The notes below the pieces were generated by a model. The model ran no database searches and was not told the origin of the DNA. It was given only the letters and a program-made list of their open reading frames with translations. From Chromatiales bacterium (GTDB taxonomy: Bacteria > Pseudomonadota > Gammaproteobacteria > Steroidobacterales > GCA-2729495), in assembly GCA_016789845.1 (NCBI GenBank), contig JAEUQA010000022.1, forward strand, positions 1 through 37,743: DNA of 37,743 bases. Reading direction: 5' to 3'. Positions within the stretch are counted from its first letter, which is position 1. Each line of letters begins with the position of its first letter. Made by a program: the position numbers and the translations under genes. This document shows, piece after piece, positions 1-10,119 of this stretch.

Positions 1-75
1 CGCGACCCCCTCCCGCGAGAATCGAGTCCGCGAGTCTCGAGCGGGAGGGGGTCGCGGCTGAAGCCGCTCCTACAG
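1..75. repeat. REPIN-type inverted repeat (left part cut by window edge)
   Basis: Bases 1-16 and 41-56 are perfect reverse complements separated by a 24-base centre (17-40). They are followed by GCTGAAGCCGCTCCTACAG, the inverse of the REP head CTGTAGGAGCGGCTTCAGC. The matching outer arm on the left would lie before base 1. The same architecture is seen at 37646-37735. REPINs are non-autonomous elements mobilised by RAYT transposases; no RAYT gene is visible in this window. Confidence 0.8.
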
Positions 76-90
76 GCCAAATCTTAGTGC

Positions 91-96
91 TATGAT
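91..96 (+). promoter_or_regulatory. possible -10 element for hppA
   Basis: TATGAT is a good sigma70 -10 hexamer in otherwise GC-rich sequence about 120 bases before hppA. No convincing -35 element is seen 16-18 bases upstream, where REP sequence lies, so this is only a candidate. Confidence 0.3.
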
Positions 97-216
97 TGCG
101 CGCCATTTTTCGGCCCTGCTCTCATCCCCGCTGGGACACCACGCGGGCTGAGGCATCTGAGCCAGGTAATAACAATCCGCCTGGCTTCCAACTGACTAGT
201 CTGGGAGGACTCGACC

Positions 217-2262
<2,046 letters not shown>

Positions 2263-2294
2263 GAGCGGCGACCGGCCCGACGCGGACTGATCGA

Positions 2295-3218
2295 TCAGGC
2301 ACGGCGGGTGGCCACGTCGTCGCCCGCGAACAGCGGCCGCATGCGGGTGATCTCTTCGCGCAGGAAGGCATAGACGCTGGCCACGCGGGCCACCTCCCGC
2401 AGTTCCGGGTGCGTCAGGATCCACAGGTCGGTCTGCAGCGCGTCGATCGCCGGCCCGAGGCGCACCAGGCCACCGAGGTATGCCGCCCCGACGCAACTCA
2501 CCACGCCGGCCCCCACGCCGTCCCTGACCGCCAGGGCCATACCCAGCGTTGAATTCACCCGCAGGACGATCCTGTCGGGGCGGGCGTGGGCGTCCAGGTA
2601 GCGCTGGTATGCCGACATCAGGTGGCCGGTGTAGGTGTCGTCGAGCCCGACCCAGGGCAGGTCCGCCAGGTCGGCCGGGTCCAGACGGCGCCGCTTGCCC
2701 CGGGGCAGCAAGCGCGCTGCCGCGTAGGGGGCGTGGGCGAGGCTGGCCAGCCGGTGGCCGATCAGGTTCTCCGGCGGACTCGTGGTGGGCCGGATCGCGA
2801 TGTCCGCGTCGCGCTTGGAGATGTTGAACACCCGGTTATCCAGTTTCAGCTCCACCCGGATTTTGGGGTGAACCTTGTGCAGCGCCCCGATGAGCGGCGC
2901 CACGACGAAGGTGCCCGTGGAATCCGGCGCCGTGATCCGCACCACCCCGCTGAGCTCCTTGTCCTGGCGCCAGACGCGGCGCTCGAGGACCCCGATCTCC
3001 TGCTGGATGCGCTCGGCCTGGCGCACGATCTCGAGGCCGGGTGCGGTGGCGACGTAGCCCTTGCGGGTCCGGTCGAACAGGCGGACACCGAGCTGCTTCT
3101 CCAGGGCCTTCAGGCGGCGGAAGACCGTGACATTGCTGACCCCCAGCTGCCCGGCCGCGGTGGCCACGGAGCTGCTGGCATGCACGGCCAGTACGTAGCG
3201 GAGATCGTCCCAGTGCAT
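2295..3218 (-). CDS. LysR-family transcriptional regulator
   Basis: A 307-residue protein with the standard LysR architecture. The N-terminal winged helix-turn-helix (residues about 1-60, starting MHWDDLRYVLAV, with a recognition segment around SNVTVFRRLKALEKQLG) is followed by a long linker helix rich in Q and E. A substrate-binding domain begins near residue 90 (SGVVRITAPDSTGTFVVAPL). The start at 3218 matches the usual LysR N-terminus of the M-WDDLR type; an open frame continues upstream to 3281 but lacks family similarity. The gene is transcribed divergently from the UrcA-like gene and convergently with hppA. The effector and targets cannot be read from the sequence; the divergent neighbour is the natural candidate target. 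Confidence 0.9.
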   Translation of the reverse strand: MHWDDLRYVLAVHASSSVATAAGQLGVSNVTVFRRLKALEKQLGVRLFDRTRKGYVATAPGLEIVRQAERIQQEIGVLERRVWRQDKELSGVVRITAPDSTGTFVVAPLIGALHKVHPKIRVELKLDNRVFNISKRDADIAIRPTTSPPENLIGHRLASLAHAPYAAARLLPRGKRRRLDPADLADLPWVGLDDTYTGHLMSAYQRYLDAHARPDRIVLRVNSTLGMALAVRDGVGAGVVSCVGAAYLGGLVRLGPAIDALQTDLWILTHPELREVARVASVYAFLREEITRMRPLFAGDDVATRRA

Positions 3219-3352
3219 GCCACGGATCATGCCACGAGCCGCCGTTGCAAATTTGTGCACACCGTTTACACGGCTGTCCATTCCGCCGCCGCGGACCCCC
3301 GCCTAGGATCTGCCCCTCATCACCAGCACGCGCAGATGCGCAGGAGGCAGTC

Positions 3353-3745
3353 ATGAACAAGCTGATCATCGGCGGTAGCCGGGCCACCGCCCTCGCGGCG
3401 GTGGCGGTGCTGGCGTCACTGGGCATGAGCCCGGCGGTGACGTTCGCCGCGGAACCCGCCAGCGCCGTGGTGGACGCGAGCGCTGTAAACCTGGCTTCAG
3501 GGGAAGGCGTGGCCGCGCTCTACGCCGACCTGCGCCGGGCTGCGGAGTCCGTATGCGGCCTCCGGGAGGCCCGCGGCTATGCGTCCCGGAGCCAGGCCCG
3601 GCGCTGCGTGCGGGCCACGCTGGACGCCGTGGTGGCGGAGGTCGGCGCGCGCCCCCTGACCACCCAACACCATGTAGCCGCCCGCGTGGTACGTCGTCCG
3701 CCGGAGGACGCCCCATCGGCGGCTGCCGTGGCCGCGGGCCGGTGA
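3353..3745 (+). CDS. UrcA-family secreted protein
   Basis: A 130-residue protein with an N-terminal signal peptide (residues about 1-32, hydrophobic ATALAAVAVLASLGMSPAV, cleavage near FAAEP). A mature domain of UrcA type follows: VNLASGEGVAALYADLRRAA, then ESVCGLREA and an ARRCVRATLDAVV segment, giving the two cysteines typical of the family. The ATG at 3353 is preceded by a strong Shine-Dalgarno (AGGAGG at about 3342). UrcA proteins are small periplasmic or secreted proteins of unknown function found mainly in Sphingomonadales, Xanthomonadales and Steroidobacteraceae. The C-terminal proline- and alanine-rich tail is not conserved in the family. Divergent from the LysR gene. Confidence 0.75.
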   Translation: MNKLIIGGSRATALAAVAVLASLGMSPAVTFAAEPASAVVDASAVNLASGEGVAALYADLRRAAESVCGLREARGYASRSQARRCVRATLDAVVAEVGARPLTTQHHVAARVVRRPPEDAPSAAAVAAGR

Positions 3746-3751
3746 TGGTTC

Positions 3752-4177
3752 CTACATCAGCACCCGTACGGCGCGCAGGCGCGAGAAATCGCGGTCGTGC
3801 GTCACCAGTGCATCGGCATTGACGGCAATGGCACTCGCTGCCTGCACGGCATCCGGCAGCTTGAGGGCCAGGGAGGCCCGCAGCCGGGCGGCGGTGGCGG
3901 CAATGTCCACCGAAAGTGGAATGACATTCCACGACTCGAGTATGGCCCGATAGCGCTCCGCCAGCGCCTCATCACCCACCCGCAGCGGGCCAGTAAGGAC
4001 CTCCAGCAGGGAGGTCGTGGTAACGGCAAACCGGAACCTGCCGGCCGCGTGACCGGCAAATAGCGGCCTGAAGCGCGCTGCCAGACGAGGGTGGCGCTCC
4101 AGGCAATAGATGATGGGTGCCGAATCCATCAGCAGCAGGGCACCCTCAGGCAAGCCGCTGGTGTCTAGCGGCTCCAT
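3752..4177 (-). CDS. PIN-domain toxin, VapC-like
   Basis: A 141-residue PIN-domain ribonuclease, the predicted toxin of a type II pair. The conserved acidic residues are visible: Asp18 in LLLMDSAPIIYCLE, Glu in TTTSLLEVLTGP, the Asp of LKLPDAVQAASAIAVNAD, and the Asp residues of LVTHDRDFSRL. It overlaps the antitoxin gene by 13 bases on the same strand (antitoxin stop at 4165-4167, toxin ATG at 4175-4177), so the pair is translationally coupled. VapC toxins typically cleave tRNA or rRNA; the target here is unknown. Confidence 0.9.
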   Translation of the reverse strand: MEPLDTSGLPEGALLLMDSAPIIYCLERHPRLAARFRPLFAGHAAGRFRFAVTTTSLLEVLTGPLRVGDEALAERYRAILESWNVIPLSVDIAATAARLRASLALKLPDAVQAASAIAVNADALVTHDRDFSRLRAVRVLM

Positions 4178-4419
4178 TCGTCACGCAGCTTGCGGAGAGT
4201 GGCGCGACTGTCCTGGCCCCACATCCGGCGGCCCGACCCTTCCAGCGGCAAGAGGGACTGCTGGCGACCTCCGGCCTCCCAGGCCGACAGGGGTACCAGA
4301 GCCGCCACCGGCTTGCCATGCCGGCTGATGATGGTGGTCTTGCCACCCTCGGCGTCAGCAATCAGTCCCGGCAATTCCCGGCGCGCGTCCTCAGAACCCC
4401 TGTATTGCACTTTGCTCAT
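4165..4419 (-). CDS. Phd/YefM-family antitoxin, partner of the PIN toxin
   Basis: An 84-residue protein with the Phd/YefM signature: an N-terminal DNA-binding part (SEDARRELPGLIADAEGGK) and the characteristic TTIISRHGKPVAALVPLSAWE segment, then a variable basic C-terminus that would wrap the toxin. ATG at 4419 follows GAGG at suitable spacing. The upstream region carries a perfect inverted repeat (4437-4455), the expected site for conditional autorepression by the antitoxin-toxin complex. This TA pair marks the left side of the repeat-rich accessory stretch. Confidence 0.9.
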   Translation of the reverse strand: MSKVQYRGSEDARRELPGLIADAEGGKTTIISRHGKPVAALVPLSAWEAGGRQQSLLPLEGSGRRMWGQDSRATLRKLRDEWSR

Positions 4420-4436
4420 CGGGCAGGCCTCACCAC

Positions 4437-4455
4437 ACTGTACAGACCGTACAGT
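4437..4455. promoter_or_regulatory. operator candidate for the vapBC-like operon
   Basis: ACTGTAC-AGACC-GTACAGT is a perfect 7-bp inverted repeat with a 5-bp spacer, 18 bases upstream of the antitoxin start. On the minus strand it contains TACAGT, which resembles a -10 hexamer. Position and symmetry fit a TA autorepression operator; binding is inferred. Confidence 0.6.
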
Positions 4456-4566
4456 CTAGGAGCGGCCAGCCGTCCCGTCCAGTAAACCGGCGCACATTGT
4501 GATGCCGTGCCGGGGACAGGTCTTCTCCACTTTCTGGCGGAAACCGGGGGAAACTGCAGGTCGGAT

Positions 4567-4704
4567 TCAGGCTTGGGTGCCGGGCGTCTTCAGCGTGTAG
4601 CGCACCTGACCCTGAGTGGTGAGCGACAGGCGGCCCTCGGCGATGGCCGGCCGGGCGATGTAGCGGCACAGCTGCTCCACTTTCTTGCGTTCATCGGCAC
4701 CGGC
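4567..4704 (-). pseudogene. remnant of an IS91-type transposase
   Basis: The minus-strand reading frame encodes ADERKKVEQLCRYIARPAIA followed by EGRLSLTTQGQVRYTLKTP and a stop. I recognise this as the conserved block of IS91-family Y2 (HUH) transposases that precedes the usual DGTTHV continuation. Only about 43 residues remain: upstream of ADER the frame has no similarity, and the downstream part of the transposase is missing. It is therefore a decayed fragment. Confidence 0.75.
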
Positions 4705-4870
4705 GGCAACCCCCGCGTGCAGGGCGGCTGACGACGCTGCGGTGTCCTGCGAACCCGCAAATCTCCCCGGTAGTCCTGGCGTTGGGCAGCACCTGAGGCA
4801 AGCCCGGCTTATCCATTGACTTATCAGCGGTGACACGCGACGCTGGCATTGGAAATTCCGTGGCGCGCCG

Positions 4871-5236
4871 ATGCACAAGGCCCTGACAGTTCCCTGGTGG
4901 AGATTTGACGCCAAGCGGCGAGCGCTGCTCGCGGTCGCCTGCGCGTTGGCCGGATCACCGGTACTGGCAACGTCGCTGGCCGCGCCCGACCGGTCGCCCG
5001 AGGTACGGCAAAGCCTTCATACCAACGACGTCGCAAGCATTCACGCCGGCCAGCTGCAGGTTGCAGCGAAACGACGGACTGATCCGACGAGCCGTCCGAC
5101 ATCCTCTCCGGTGGCCCTGGCGTGCACGATTACCACCGTACTCCCTGTGGAAGCGCCTCCGGCGCTCGAACCCCGAACCGGCAGCCTCGCCAGGTTCCCT
5201 TACCGGGTCCCCCAGGCCCGGGCCCCTCCAGCCTGA
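4871..5236 (+). CDS. doubtful small exported protein
   Basis: A 121-residue frame starting MHKALTVPWWRFDAKRRA, followed by a hydrophobic stretch (LLAVACALAGSPVLATSLA) that resembles a signal peptide. The remainder is low-complexity, rich in Pro, Ala, Thr and Arg, with no recognisable domain and no clear Shine-Dalgarno. Frames in other phases are also open here, so it may be chance coding in GC-rich DNA. I do not recognise a family. Confidence 0.2.
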   Translation: MHKALTVPWWRFDAKRRALLAVACALAGSPVLATSLAAPDRSPEVRQSLHTNDVASIHAGQLQVAAKRRTDPTSRPTSSPVALACTITTVLPVEAPPALEPRTGSLARFPYRVPQARAPPA

Positions 5237-5376
5237 TCCGGCACTGCGGATTGCCTGCGCCGCAATCCGCCAAGTAACCCGCTCCCAGCACCTGGACCAT
5301 TCGTCCCGCCACGACGCGGGCGTTCACCCGGGCTGTCCGGAGCAAGTCGCTGTGCTCATTGCCTGGAGTCTTCATC

Positions 5377-7923
5377 ATGTTTCCGTCCCGCTGGAAGCTG
5401 GCAGCGTTCGCGCTGATCATTGTCATTGGTGGCCTGATTGCCGCACCAAACCTCGTTTCACCTGACCGTCTGACGAAGTGGCCAGGCTGGTTGCCCCGGC
5501 AGCAGGTGTCACTGGGGCTTGACCTCCGCGGTGGATCGCACCTGGTCCTTGAAATGGATCTCGGTGCACTGGCCCGGGAACAACTGTCCGCCATCCGGGA
5601 GGATGCCCGCACGGCACTCCGCGAGGCGCGTATCAGCGGGCCAACACCGGCAATCGTTGGTGACTCGGTCATTGTCCGGCTGACCGACCCCGCCCGCGCA
5701 GCCGACGCCGAGCGGGTTCTTCGCGCGTTGCAGGCCGACGCTGCACCGGTCGCGGGTGGATCGCCACCCACCCTGCTGATCAGCCGCGGAGTGGATGGCA
5801 GCATTGCCTTGCGCCCGGGTAGTGCCTGGCTGGAAGCCCGGCAAGGCACGGCCCTGGAGCAGAGCCTCGAGGTGGTTCGTCGCCGGATCGACGCCATCGG
5901 GGTCGCGGAACCCACTGTCCAGCAACTCGGCCAGGACCGGATCCTGGTGCAACTCCCCGGCGTTCAGGATCCCGGCGCGATTCGCCAGCTGCTCGGGAGC
6001 ACGGCCAAATTGACTTTCCACCAGGTCCATGCGGCCAGCGCGCGGGCCACTGCCCGACTACCGGCCGGCTACGCCTGGTTCCCCGGCACCAGTCCGGGAG
6101 AATCCTATGCGATCGAACGGGAGCCGATGCTGCAGGGTGACCGGCTGACCCAGGCCTCCGCGGGATTCGACCAGCAGACGCAGCAACCCATCGTCCAGTT
6201 CAGGTTCGACAGCTACGGCGCCAAGCGCTTCGCAGACATCACGCGCGCTCACGTCGGCGAGCCCTTCGCGATCGTCCTCGATGGCAAGGTCATCAGCGCC
6301 CCGGTGATACGGGAACCGATCACGGGCGGGGCGGGCCAGATCAGCGGCAACTTCAGCACGGCGGAGGCCAGTTCGCTGTCCGCCATGCTCCGGGCTGGCG
6401 CACTGCCAGTCCCGCTGAAAGTCATGGAGGAAAGAACCGTTGGCGCGGACCTGGGTGCCGATGCCATTCGCATGGGCGCTACTACCGGTGTGGCCGGCCT
6501 GCTGCTCGTGCTGGCATTCATGACCGTCCTCTACGGTCGCTGGGGACTGGTCGCGAACCTGGCGTTGCTCGTGAACGTGGCCCTGACCCTGGCCGGACTC
6601 ACGCTCCTCGGCGCCACGCTTACCTTGCCTGGCATTGCCGGCATCGTCCTCGGCATCGGCCTGGCTGTCGACGCCAATGTGCTGATCAACGAGCGGATTC
6701 GCGAAGAAACCCGCAAGGGAAAGTCTGCGCTGGCTGCCTTTGATGCCGGCTTCAAGCGCGCCTATGCCACGATCGTCGACTCCAACGTGACCACCCTGAT
6801 CGCAACCGTGCTCCTGTTCTGGTTCGGATCCGGTCCGGTGCGCGGCTTCGCCGTGACGATGGGGCTCGGAATCGTGATTTCGATGTTTACGGCCGTGTCC
6901 GTCGTCCGGGCAATCATGGCCACGTGGCTCCGCTACCGCAAGCCGAAGTACTTTCCCGTGGAGTCGCTCCTGCCCATGCGCCTGTGGACAACCGCCCCGG
7001 CGTATCCATTCATGCGCGCCCGCTTCGTCGGGCTTGGCACGTCGCTGGTCCTCTCGGTGCTGTCGATCGGCCTGTTCGTGCAGCCGGGCCTGAACTACGG
7101 GGTGGACTTCTCCGGTGGCGTGCTGATTGAAGCAAGGACTCCGGAACGTGCGGATCTCGGCGAGTTGCGCGAATCGTTCAGCCGCCTGGACCTTGGCGAA
7201 GTGGCTCTCCAGGAATTCGGCGACAGCTCAACCGTGCTTGTACGCGCCGAACGCCAGCCAGGTGATGAAGAAGCGCAGCTTGCGGTTGCCGAGCGCGTGA
7301 AGGCGGATTTCCTCAAGGTCATGCCCGGCACCACCTTTGAACGCGTCGAGGTTGTCGGCCCGAAGATCAGCGGCGAGCTGACGGATGCCGGAATGCTCGC
7401 GGTGCTCTTCGCGAGTCTGGCCATGTTCGTCTACATCTGGGTCCGCTTCGAATGGCACTTCGCTGTCGGGGCAATCGCGACGTTGGCGCTAGACATCACC
7501 AAGACGGTTGGCTTCTTTGCCCTCACGGGGATCGAATTCAATCTCACGGCCATCGCAGCCCTGCTCACCCTCATCGGCTACTCGGTCAATGACAAGGTGG
7601 TGGTCTACGACCGGATGCGGGAGAACATTCGCCTGCACCGGGACATGCCGCTGCGCGAGATCATCGACCGCAGCATCAACGAGACGCTAGCCCGGAGCCT
7701 GTACACGTCGGCAACCGCGTTCCTGGCCATGCTGCCGATGGCAGTGTGGGGCGGTGCCGCGGTGTCGAGCTTCGCCGTGCCGATGGTTTTCGGGATCGTC
7801 GTCGCCGCCAGTTCGTCCGTATTCATCGCAGCCCCGATCATGCTGATGCTGGGTGACTGGCGGGCGAGGCAGCAGGACCCGGGTCGGGAATCCTTCACGG
7901 AAGCCTACGAGAAGTTGCCGTGA
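5377..7923 (+). CDS. secDF: fused protein-export membrane protein SecDF
   Basis: One 848-residue polypeptide containing both halves of the proton-driven Sec accessory complex, which pulls preproteins out on the periplasmic side. The SecD half has an N-terminal membrane helix, the signature GLDLRGGSHLVLEMD (about residues 45-60), a large periplasmic domain, and a six-helix module with GIVLGIGLAVDANVLINERI. The SecF half starts near residue 540, with a new first helix (GLGTSLVLSVLSIGLFV), the signature NYGVDFSGGVLIEA, and the transmembrane motif LTLIGYSVNDKVVVYDRMRE. The ATG at 5377 has GGAG eight bases upstream; a TTG at 5359 is an alternative. Gammaproteobacteria normally carry separate secD and secF beside yajC. 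This copy stands alone in an accessory region and is probably an additional, specialised SecDF. Confidence 0.93.
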   Translation: MFPSRWKLAAFALIIVIGGLIAAPNLVSPDRLTKWPGWLPRQQVSLGLDLRGGSHLVLEMDLGALAREQLSAIREDARTALREARISGPTPAIVGDSVIVRLTDPARAADAERVLRALQADAAPVAGGSPPTLLISRGVDGSIALRPGSAWLEARQGTALEQSLEVVRRRIDAIGVAEPTVQQLGQDRILVQLPGVQDPGAIRQLLGSTAKLTFHQVHAASARATARLPAGYAWFPGTSPGESYAIEREPMLQGDRLTQASAGFDQQTQQPIVQFRFDSYGAKRFADITRAHVGEPFAIVLDGKVISAPVIREPITGGAGQISGNFSTAEASSLSAMLRAGALPVPLKVMEERTVGADLGADAIRMGATTGVAGLLLVLAFMTVLYGRWGLVANLALLVNVALTLAGLTLLGATLTLPGIAGIVLGIGLAVDANVLINERIREETRKGKSALAAFDAGFKRAYATIVDSNVTTLIATVLLFWFGSGPVRGFAVTMGLGIVISMFTAVSVVRAIMATWLRYRKPKYFPVESLLPMRLWTTAPAYPFMRARFVGLGTSLVLSVLSIGLFVQPGLNYGVDFSGGVLIEARTPERADLGELRESFSRLDLGEVALQEFGDSSTVLVRAERQPGDEEAQLAVAERVKADFLKVMPGTTFERVEVVGPKISGELTDAGMLAVLFASLAMFVYIWVRFEWHFAVGAIATLALDITKTVGFFALTGIEFNLTAIAALLTLIGYSVNDKVVVYDRMRENIRLHRDMPLREIIDRSINETLARSLYTSATAFLAMLPMAVWGGAAVSSFAVPMVFGIVVAASSSVFIAAPIMLMLGDWRARQQDPGRESFTEAYEKLP

Positions 7924-7957
7924 GGTTCCTTGGGGCCGTCGGAGCAGCCAGTTCAGC

Positions 7958-8026
7958 TGAAGCCGCTCCTGCACCACGGAGAGCGCGGTGTTCGGCTCGC
8001 CCAGCCGGTGCGGCCGGTCCACGAAG
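7958..8026 (-). repeat. copy of the 3' end of the GGDEF/EAL gene plus its REP
   Basis: Aligns without gaps to 13153-13221 over 69 bases with a handful of mismatches concentrated in the REP part; from about 7988 to 8026 the match is exact. On the minus strand it encodes DRPHRLGEPNTALSVV, the C-terminal tail of the EAL protein, but the TAG stop has become CAG. The similarity ends abruptly at 8026. Confidence 0.85.
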
Positions 8027-8033
8027 GCCCGAC

Positions 8034-8103
8034 CGTCCCGGCCCGCGAGCCCCGTGACTCCAGGTGCCCAAGGAGCCGGCCGATCACCGCCGGGTCCTCG
8101 ATG
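8034..8103 (-). repeat. dispersed 70-bp repeat with IS91-transposase-tail coding
   Basis: Aligns without gaps to 11395-11464 with only a few substitutions. On the minus strand it reads IEDPAVIGRLLGHLESRG (8049-8102), resembling the extreme C-terminus of IS91-family transposases (IEDPAVI-x-x-IL-x-HL). It lies eight bases from the EAL-derived repeat, forming a chimeric junction of two unrelated repeats. Confidence 0.75.
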
Positions 8104-8176
8104 GCGCCAAGCCAGTAGCCGAGCACGACGATGTGGGCGACGAGGAGAGTGTGTTCGAACAATGGTTCGTCCCCGT

Positions 8177-8926
8177 TCAGAACGTCCACGAGGCTCCCAC
8201 GAACGGTCCGGTCAGCGCCGCGTCGAGCTGGTACGAGCCACTGTCGTAATCGATGTGCAGGTAGCGCCATCCTCCGATGAGGGCGCCCCAGCTGAAGTCG
8301 TAGCCCACGCCGGCATACCCCTGCCACGACGAGTCCGACCCGCCGACGCCAACGTCGCCGGAAAGGTAGGTCCGCCAATGGTTCGCGTACTGCCTGGTCC
8401 AGCGCAGTCCCGCGACCGCGTCGAACCAGGCCTGGCCGCCCTGCAGTTGCCTGCTTTGCGCGGCCGCGCCAGTGAGGTCAACGGTGAGATCCAGGTTGTA
8501 ATAGCGCGCCCCAGCGAAGAGATCGAGGTGGCTTGTGTCGCGCGGCATGAGGTCGTAGCCCGCGTAGCCCTGGAGGACGTGGCCCTTGACCTCACCTTCG
8601 ATGGAGTCGTACAGGGCAGGGACGCGGGTCGGAGAGTCCGAACTCACCTTCGCGTAGGTCCAGTCCCCGAATGCCGTCCAGCGGTCCCGCCGCCAGTTTG
8701 CGTTGACCATCGCGCCGGCGAGCCCGGTGTTCTCCCACGCGTGGTCGAACTCCGCCTCGCCGCCGGTATCGGCGTCACCGCCGGCGCCCCCGACCGTACC
8801 CTCGAAGCTCGCTATCCAGCCGTAGGGCGAAATCTGCCACTCGCTGTCGGCTGCCGAGGCGAACGGTGGGACGACGAGACAGGCCAGGAACACGACGGCT
8901 GATGCAGGAAGGCGACAGGCAGGCAT
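8177..8926 (-). CDS. outer-membrane beta-barrel protein of unknown function
   Basis: A 249-residue protein. A signal peptide (MPACRLPASAVVFLACLVVPPFASA) is followed by a mature part of alternating amphipathic strands rich in Tyr, Trp, Gly and Asp, such as WQISPYGWIASFEG, VLQGYAGYDLMP, LDLFAGARYYNLDL and YAGVGYDFSWGALIGGWRYL. It ends in ASWTF, with the terminal phenylalanine used as an outer-membrane insertion signal. The start at 8926 is preceded by AGAGGA; the frame is open further upstream without similarity. The size suits an 8-10-strand barrel. No substrate can be inferred. It is transcribed towards secDF, convergently. Confidence 0.8.
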   Translation of the reverse strand: MPACRLPASAVVFLACLVVPPFASAADSEWQISPYGWIASFEGTVGGAGGDADTGGEAEFDHAWENTGLAGAMVNANWRRDRWTAFGDWTYAKVSSDSPTRVPALYDSIEGEVKGHVLQGYAGYDLMPRDTSHLDLFAGARYYNLDLTVDLTGAAAQSRQLQGGQAWFDAVAGLRWTRQYANHWRTYLSGDVGVGGSDSSWQGYAGVGYDFSWGALIGGWRYLHIDYDSGSYQLDAALTGPFVGASWTF

Positions 8927-9067
8927 CGGGCGTCCTCTGCGTGGGATGTGACCCGCGGATTGTCCGACATTGCCGCCGGATTTGCGCGGCAAAGCGTGCT
9001 GTCGCTGACCTCGTACACAGGCCGGCACGCGTCCCGGGGGCGACTCATGGCGTTCGCGGTTTTCGGC

Positions 9068-9763
9068 TCAGCGCGAAGCCGACCGCTTCGCCAGCCCTAG
9101 CAACGCAAGCGCCGAGGGGAACAGGAAGGCGGCGGACGGGACCGGCACGACGTTGATGCCGAACGCAAATTCATCGAAGTTGGGCAGGTAGACGGGCGAT
9201 GTCCAGCCGGTTGCCGGAGTACCCACGAAATTGGATCCCCCCGAGCAACACGAATGCCGTGCCCAGTAGAAACTCCGTTGGGTATCGGTGTCGAGCAATC
9301 GGAATGCCACCCAGTAGGTGGCCGCATTGAGCGACATGTCGGGAACATCGATGTCGTACCGGTAGATCGAGTACGTGCCGAGCCCGTTCGGACGCAAGCC
9401 TTCACCGAAATACGTGTAGCTGTAAGGAGCGTTCTCGGCGCCGGCGACGACCGACCCGGGGTGACCCCCGCTGTCCCGCATGAGAAGCCAGCTGATCCCG
9501 CTGAGGTCGGACGGGTGGAAGTCGGGATCCTGGCTGGTCTCCACCAAGGCATAGAAGGAAATATTCTGGAGCAGGGGCGCGACCGGGAAAACGGGAACCG
9601 TGAAGTTCTCGGCGCCATAATTCGCCGGGTCGCAGGTCGAAACCATGCCGCAGAACCCGAAGGCCGGGTCCAGCATGGGTTGCCGGTCGACCGAGTAGGT
9701 GGCCGCGTCCGCCTGAATCAGCACACCCAGAAAGAGCCACAGTGCACCACCGACATTCTTCAT
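9068..9763 (-). CDS. VPxPA-CTERM (PEP-CTERM-like) sorting-signal protein
   Basis: A 231-residue exported protein. The signal peptide (MKNVGGALWLFLGVLIQADA) is followed by a beta-rich domain with aromatic and Asp/Asn content (YSYTYFGEGLRPNG, YSIYRYDIDVPDMSL, TYWVAFRLLDTDTQRSFYWA) and a CC pair. The C-terminus has the tripartite sorting signal: VPVPSAAF, a hydrophobic helix (LFPSALALLGLA) and a basic tail (KRSASR). This is the VPLPA-CTERM variant handled by exosortase systems; no exosortase is present in the window. The function of the mature domain is not recognised. ATG at 9763 has GGAG nine bases upstream. Confidence 0.78.
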   Translation of the reverse strand: MKNVGGALWLFLGVLIQADAATYSVDRQPMLDPAFGFCGMVSTCDPANYGAENFTVPVFPVAPLLQNISFYALVETSQDPDFHPSDLSGISWLLMRDSGGHPGSVVAGAENAPYSYTYFGEGLRPNGLGTYSIYRYDIDVPDMSLNAATYWVAFRLLDTDTQRSFYWARHSCCSGGSNFVGTPATGWTSPVYLPNFDEFAFGINVVPVPSAAFLFPSALALLGLAKRSASR

Positions 9764-9941
9764 TGTTTTCGGGCTCCGGGAAATTGGCTGATCGACTATA
9801 CGGTGACCGGCCGGCGCCGACATCACCCGGATGGGTGTCTTTCCAGGCCACGCAGGCAGTCCCGGGATGGGTTGGACATAACTCGGGAAGAAACCGTACT
9901 GGCCGCACAAAGTCAGCCCCTACGTTGAAGCCGCCGGCGAT

Positions 9942-9960
9942 CGCCGCGCCGACCCACGAG
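9942..9960. repeat. 19-bp dispersed repeat, copy 1
   Basis: CGCCGCGCCGACCCACGAG, identical to 11259-11277. In both copies it is followed by a related sequence (CCGGCA versus TCGGCA). It is part of the scattered repeat debris of the 8-12.5 kb region. Confidence 0.6.
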
Positions 9961-10070
9961 CCGGCACGCCCGACCCCGTCAGGAACCGGCGGACTCGATG
10001 GAGAGCCGCAAGGCGAAGCTGATGACCTGGCTGCGCGCACACGGCGCCTGAGCGGCGCCGGGGATGAGCG

Positions 10071-10096
10071 GGAGCCCCGGAATTGCCCGGGGCTCC
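10071..10096 (-). terminator. stem-loop downstream of the second CTERM gene
   Basis: GGAGCCCCGG-AATTGC-CCGGGGCTCC is a perfect 10-bp stem with a 6-base loop, 24 bases beyond the stop of the 10120-10989 gene. There is no following U-tract on either strand, so it may act as an mRNA 3' stabiliser or weak terminator rather than a canonical intrinsic terminator. Confidence 0.45.
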
Positions 10097-10119
10097 GCTG
10101 TCACTACGACCGTTTCCGG

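Larger units (their letters stand above)
4456..5376. other. sparse region between vapBC and secDF
   Basis: About 920 bases holding the IS91 fragment (4567-4704) and one weak open frame (4871-5236) but no gene I can name. The short string GCAAATCTCCCCG at about 4757 recurs near 11281, which links this stretch to the repeat debris at 8-12.5 kb. No RNA gene is seen. Confidence 0.5.
9764..10119. other. spacer between the two CTERM genes
   Basis: 356 bases without a supportable gene. It contains the exact 19-mer at 9942-9960 that recurs at 11259-11277, a short plus-strand frame (MESRKAKLMTWLRAHGA, starting near 9998) of unknown meaning, and the strong stem-loop at 10071-10096. The promoter for the 9068-9763 gene should lie here. 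Confidence 0.45.

Noticed and set aside
9402..10040. Minus-strand frame overlapping the first CTERM gene
   Set aside because: Different phase from the gene with signal peptide and CTERM motif; no features of its own.
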